A stretch of DNA of 64,000 bases from assembly GCA_013178375.1 (NCBI GenBank), contig JABLXQ010000024.1, forward strand, positions 1 to 64,000. Reading direction: 5' to 3'. The notes beneath the pieces are model-generated. The model saw nothing but the letters and a program-made list of their open reading frames with translations, did no database searches and was not told the DNA's origin. The stretch comes from Gammaproteobacteria bacterium. Lineage in GTDB: Bacteria; Pseudomonadota; Gammaproteobacteria; Pseudomonadales; Ketobacteraceae. Both the position numbers and the translations under genes were made by a program. Positions 60,964-64,000 of the stretch are shown one piece after another (position 1 is the first letter of the stretch; each line of letters opens with the position of its first letter).

Positions 60964-62400
60964 TTATTGGGCGGTCTGCTCGGGCGCGTAACCGAGGATG
61001 CCCTTGATCTCCAGAAAATCGTGGAAACCAAATTCACCCCATTCACGACCATTGCCACTCTTCTTGTAACCGCCGAAAGGACAATTGAAATCGAACCCGT
61101 TGTTGATGGACACCCAACCGGCCCGAATCTGGCGGGCAACTGCCCTTGCCTGTTCGAGGTTCGCGCCCGCCACGTAACCCGCCAGGCCATATTCGGTATC
61201 GTTTGCGATCTCGATGGCCTGCTCGATGCTGTCGTAGCCCAGAATGCAGATGACAGGTCCAAAAATTTCCTCGCGGGCGATGGTCATGTCATTGGTGACA
61301 TCGGCGAAAACGGTGGGTTTGACGAAATAACCTGTCTTCAGACCCTCAGGACGACCCACTCCTCCGGCAACCAGCGTGGCACCTTCGTCGATACCCTTTT
61401 GAATCAATCCCTGGATCTTGTCGAACTGAACTTTTGAAGACACGGGCCCCATGATCACATCTGCATTGGGATCACCCACAGTCACCTGTGAAGCCGCTTC
61501 CCGCGCGATGTTGATCGCTTCTTTCATGCGGGCTTTTGGCACCAGCAGGCGTGAACCGGCGCTGCAGGTTTGGCCAGAATTTCCCATCATGCCGGCAACA
61601 GCGCCGCCGACGTTGGTGGCGAACGCTTCGTCGTCGAGAATGATGCTGGGGCTCTTGCCGCCCAATTCCTGGGTGACCCGTTTCACGGACGGCGCTGCAT
61701 TGCGCGCGATTTCAACGCCAGCGCGAGTGGAGCCGGTGAAGGAAACCATGTCGATATCCGGATGAGAGGAAAGCGCCACACCGACGCCGGGACCGTCACC
61801 CTGCACAAGATTGAATACACCCGCCGGAACGCCGGCCGCATGCATGATTTCGGCAAAAATCTGGCCGGTGAAGGGTGCGATTTCAGATGGCTTGAGAATC
61901 ACGGTGCAACCGGTTGCCAGGGCGGGGAAAACCTTGACCGCGATCTGGTTCAACGGCCAGTTCCAGGGCGTGATCAAACCACAGACGCCAATCGGTTCCT
62001 TTACGATCAGTGTTGCGCCGCGCTGCTCTTCGAACTGGAATTTTTTCAGCACTTCGATGGTAGTCGACAGGTGACCTGCGCCAAGTCCAACCTGAAAACC
62101 ATTCGCCAGATAGCGAGGCGCCCCCATCTCTTCAGTCAGCGCTGCCGCCAGGTCACCCGAACGTTTCTGGTATTCCACAAGGATGTTCTGCAGTATTTCA
62201 ATCCGGTCCGATGCTGCGGTCTGCGACCAGCTTGCAAAGGCCTTGCGGGCCGCTTTGACGGCCTTGTCCACATCCGCTGCGGAACCAATCGCCACTCGAC
62301 CGCACACCTTTTCGGTGGCGGGATTTTCCACATCCAGGGATTTCAGAACGACCGGATCAACCCATTGGCCATCAATATAAAATTTGAAATATTCGCGCAT
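60964..62400 (-). CDS. NAD(P)-dependent aldehyde dehydrogenase
   Basis: A 478-residue ALDH-superfamily enzyme. The catalytic Cys is in MMGNSGQTCSAGSRLLVP, the general-base Glu in VTQELGGKSPSIIL, the cofactor region in WNWPLNQIAVKVFPALATG and FTGSTRAGVEI. It oxidises an aldehyde to the acid. An AAGG RBS lies before the ATG. It is 64 bp downstream of the Rieske oxygenase gene and about 110 bp before the PQQ dehydrogenase, all leftward, and so likely completes alcohol-to-acid oxidation started by the dehydrogenase. Confidence 0.95.
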   Translation of the reverse strand: MREYFKFYIDGQWVDPVVLKSLDVENPATEKVCGRVAIGSAADVDKAVKAARKAFASWSQTAASDRIEILQNILVEYQKRSGDLAAALTEEMGAPRYLANGFQVGLGAGHLSTTIEVLKKFQFEEQRGATLIVKEPIGVCGLITPWNWPLNQIAVKVFPALATGCTVILKPSEIAPFTGQIFAEIMHAAGVPAGVFNLVQGDGPGVGVALSSHPDIDMVSFTGSTRAGVEIARNAAPSVKRVTQELGGKSPSIILDDEAFATNVGGAVAGMMGNSGQTCSAGSRLLVPKARMKEAINIAREAASQVTVGDPNADVIMGPVSSKVQFDKIQGLIQKGIDEGATLVAGGVGRPEGLKTGYFVKPTVFADVTNDMTIAREEIFGPVICILGYDSIEQAIEIANDTEYGLAGYVAGANLEQARAVARQIRAGWVSINNGFDFNCPFGGYKKSGNGREWGEFGFHDFLEIKGILGYAPEQTAQ

Positions 62401-62464
62401 GGCAAGAATCCTTGTTTGTTTTTATGTCGCATTTTTCGCAGTGGAGAGCAATGCAAAAAATGGA

Positions 62465-63859
62465 TTATTTCTCTATCAGCTCCGGCGAACCCCGCCCCAT
62501 ATAGCGGGCCAGATTACGATGGAAATTCGTAATCTTCTGTTCCTGATGGGGATTCGGTAACGCGCCACGGAAGCCGCGATTGCGCATGCCTTTCTGCACG
62601 GCCGCCATGTTGGAGAAATCCTGCGCCAGAACTTTGCGCCATTTTTCCTCGGTTGGCTCGGCATAAACCCACGGCGCCTTCGGCTCTCCACCTTCAGGGT
62701 AACGCTCCAATGCATAGGCTTCAAAAATACATTTGTTGGGATCGTTGCCGTAGGGACGGGTACGGTAACCCAGCAGGAAGGTCAGCCCGGGAATGAAGGA
62801 CATATTGGGGAATATGTGCCAGGCCAGGCCTGCTTTGGCAAGTTTGTCGGGATCGATGGTCGGCCAGATCACGCCACGGGCAGCATCATCACGCTTGGCG
62901 GATTCGTACCAGTGTTCATGCACTTCATGCGCCGGCGTACCTTCAGGCAACTCGTCAACAAGTCGTTTGGCAGCGTTAACCAGTGTTGGTGTGGTACTGC
63001 CGCGAATAGTTTCCCAGAAATCATCCTGCATTTGCGCAATTGTCTTGCGCGCATCCGGCCCTTTGCCAGCCCGCGTAACGGTAGTCGTGGCCGCCGAGGT
63101 GTTTTCTTCAGGATTTTTGGAGTCAAAGCCGTCGTGGCCGTGCAGCCCCTGCGCTTTGCTCCAGGCGTAGAAGTCGCCGTACACACAAAGCTGCGGATGC
63201 GTACCTTCCACGTGATAAGGTTCCATGAATGCTTCAAGCGCCGTCTTCCAGTTGCAATCGAAAACGACCCACTGACGCCAGTGGTAACGCATTTTTTCAA
63301 ACTCGAATTGGCTCAGCAAATCCGACGCTGGCAGCAGATATTCCAGCAACGGCTCGCAATCCGGATTCATGTTGATCCAGATCCAGCCACCCCAGGTATC
63401 CACTTTGATTTCGTTGAGCTTGGTACGCTCGTCGTTAAGAATACCTTTCCAATCTTCCTTATCCAGAATGCGCGTACATTTTCCTTCCAGGTTGTACGTC
63501 CAACCATGGAATCCGCAGACAAAATTCTGCTTTCTGCCGCAGGCACTGTGAGCGCCTTCAGGGACATCCACCAGTTGACGACCGCGATGGGAGCAGACGT
63601 TATAAAACGCCTTAAGAGTTTCCGGACCCGACCGTACGATCACGATGGATTCGTCCATGATATCGTAGGTAATGAAATTGCCGACTTCCGGAATTTCCTC
63701 GACACGTCCAGCGTGCTGCCACACTTGCGACCAGAGTCTGTCCCTTTCATCCTGAGCATATTCAGGGCTTGTGAATGCTTCCACTGAATAGATCAGAGGT
63801 TCGGAAAGGTCTTCCACTTGGATGATTTTGTTGGGATCAATATCGGCCCTTTTATTCAT
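62465..63859 (-). CDS. Rieske non-heme iron oxygenase, alpha subunit
   Basis: A 464-residue ring-hydroxylating-type oxygenase. The Rieske [2Fe-2S] ligands are C-S-H-R-G and C-G-F-H-G-W (NFVCGFHGWTYNLEG). The catalytic-iron region is NWKTALEAFMEPYHVEGTHP with the two His ligands. Length and architecture fit aromatic or steroid/terpene oxygenases rather than KshA, and no beta subunit gene is seen. It would need a reductase and ferredoxin. GGAG lies 6 nt before the ATG. The remaining sequence to the window edge may contain the 3' end of another gene. Confidence 0.93.
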   Translation of the reverse strand: MNKRADIDPNKIIQVEDLSEPLIYSVEAFTSPEYAQDERDRLWSQVWQHAGRVEEIPEVGNFITYDIMDESIVIVRSGPETLKAFYNVCSHRGRQLVDVPEGAHSACGRKQNFVCGFHGWTYNLEGKCTRILDKEDWKGILNDERTKLNEIKVDTWGGWIWINMNPDCEPLLEYLLPASDLLSQFEFEKMRYHWRQWVVFDCNWKTALEAFMEPYHVEGTHPQLCVYGDFYAWSKAQGLHGHDGFDSKNPEENTSAATTTVTRAGKGPDARKTIAQMQDDFWETIRGSTTPTLVNAAKRLVDELPEGTPAHEVHEHWYESAKRDDAARGVIWPTIDPDKLAKAGLAWHIFPNMSFIPGLTFLLGYRTRPYGNDPNKCIFEAYALERYPEGGEPKAPWVYAEPTEEKWRKVLAQDFSNMAAVQKGMRNRGFRGALPNPHQEQKITNFHRNLARYMGRGSPELIEK

Positions 63860-64000
63860 AATATTCTCCAGCCGTGAAGATTTAACTTTCGAACAGATAG
63901 CGGAAACCCGGGTCGCTTAACGTGCCCGGGTCTGGCCTTCAAATTCGGCAAAGGTGGTCGACGAATCAGTCCTTTCCAAGAATCAGACCCTCCAATTCAC
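63860..64000. other. Upstream region of the Rieske gene at the window edge
   Basis: A hairpin ACCCGGG-12-CCCGGGT lies at 63906-63931. On the minus strand, 64000-63966 reads ELEGLILGKD followed by a stop, which could be the last residues of an upstream gene; too short to assign. Confidence 0.25.

Noticed and set aside
1-64000. CRISPR arrays, tRNA or rRNA genes, phage genes, transposases
   Set aside because: No regularly spaced repeats, cloverleaf-like sequences, rRNA motifs, integrase or DDE transposase frames were seen.

Overview
The window looks like chromosomal DNA of a Gram-negative, probably marine or aquatic gammaproteobacterium. It carries an outer-membrane porin, two FadL-type channels, lipoproteins with lipoboxes, divergently arranged glpK/glpR and sulfate-uptake genes. 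Genus-level placement is not possible by eye; relatives of Spongiibacteraceae/OM60-type hydrocarbon and steroid degraders are only a guess.

Region 1 (1-10.2 kb) is ordinary: the 5' end of a sulfate permease (cysT), a porin plus sulfate-binding protein, a lipoprotein hydrolase, a START-domain protein, an RBBP9-type hydrolase, a membrane Ser/Thr kinase, and glycerol kinase divergent from GlpR. Region 2 (10.4-13.2 kb) is lower in coding density and AT-richer: two exported proteins of unknown function, a 69-residue LuxR-type HTH protein and about 870 bp without an intact gene.

Region 3 (13.2-64 kb) is a large catabolic island for a hydrophobic substrate. It has: a molybdenum hydroxylase operon (coxG-, coxM-, coxS- and coxL-like) with a ferredoxin reductase; an AhpD/CMD-like protein and a TauD-like dioxygenase; two SDRs with a NorE/NorF-like COX3/COX4 module and two paralogous multi-TM proteins; a FadL channel, hydrolase, P450, ferredoxin and TetR; a TRAP-type transporter with a possible TatT lipoprotein; a second FadL copy with a decayed TetR remnant and a 144-bp MITE-like repeat; an acyl-CoA ligase; and two oppositely transcribed cassettes around a TetR gene. 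Each cassette has a NorQ/CbbQ-type AAA+ ATPase, a NorD/CbbO-type VWA protein and tiny membrane proteins, and one includes two AveC (spirocyclase)-family membrane proteins. The last part holds a P450cam-like enzyme, ligase, MaoC-type hydratase, AcuI-type reductase, a third P450, a PQQ dehydrogenase, an aldehyde dehydrogenase and a Rieske oxygenase. The plausible scheme is uptake through FadL, oxygenation and hydroxylation (P450s, Mo hydroxylase, Rieske, TauD), oxidation of alcohol to aldehyde to acid (PQQ-DH, SDRs, ALDH), CoA activation and beta-oxidation-like steps. The substrate cannot be read from sequence; terpenoid, steroid or alicyclic compounds fit.

The most unusual signals are: (i) a roughly 100-residue domain found three times, fused to the C-terminus of the Mo-hydroxylase large subunit, fused to the C-terminus of a P450, and free-standing next to another P450; (ii) twin NorQ/NorD-like cassettes with no nitric-oxide reductase, RuBisCO or other recognised client; (iii) a 50-bp promoter/operator element repeated upstream of the third P450 and the PQQ dehydrogenase.
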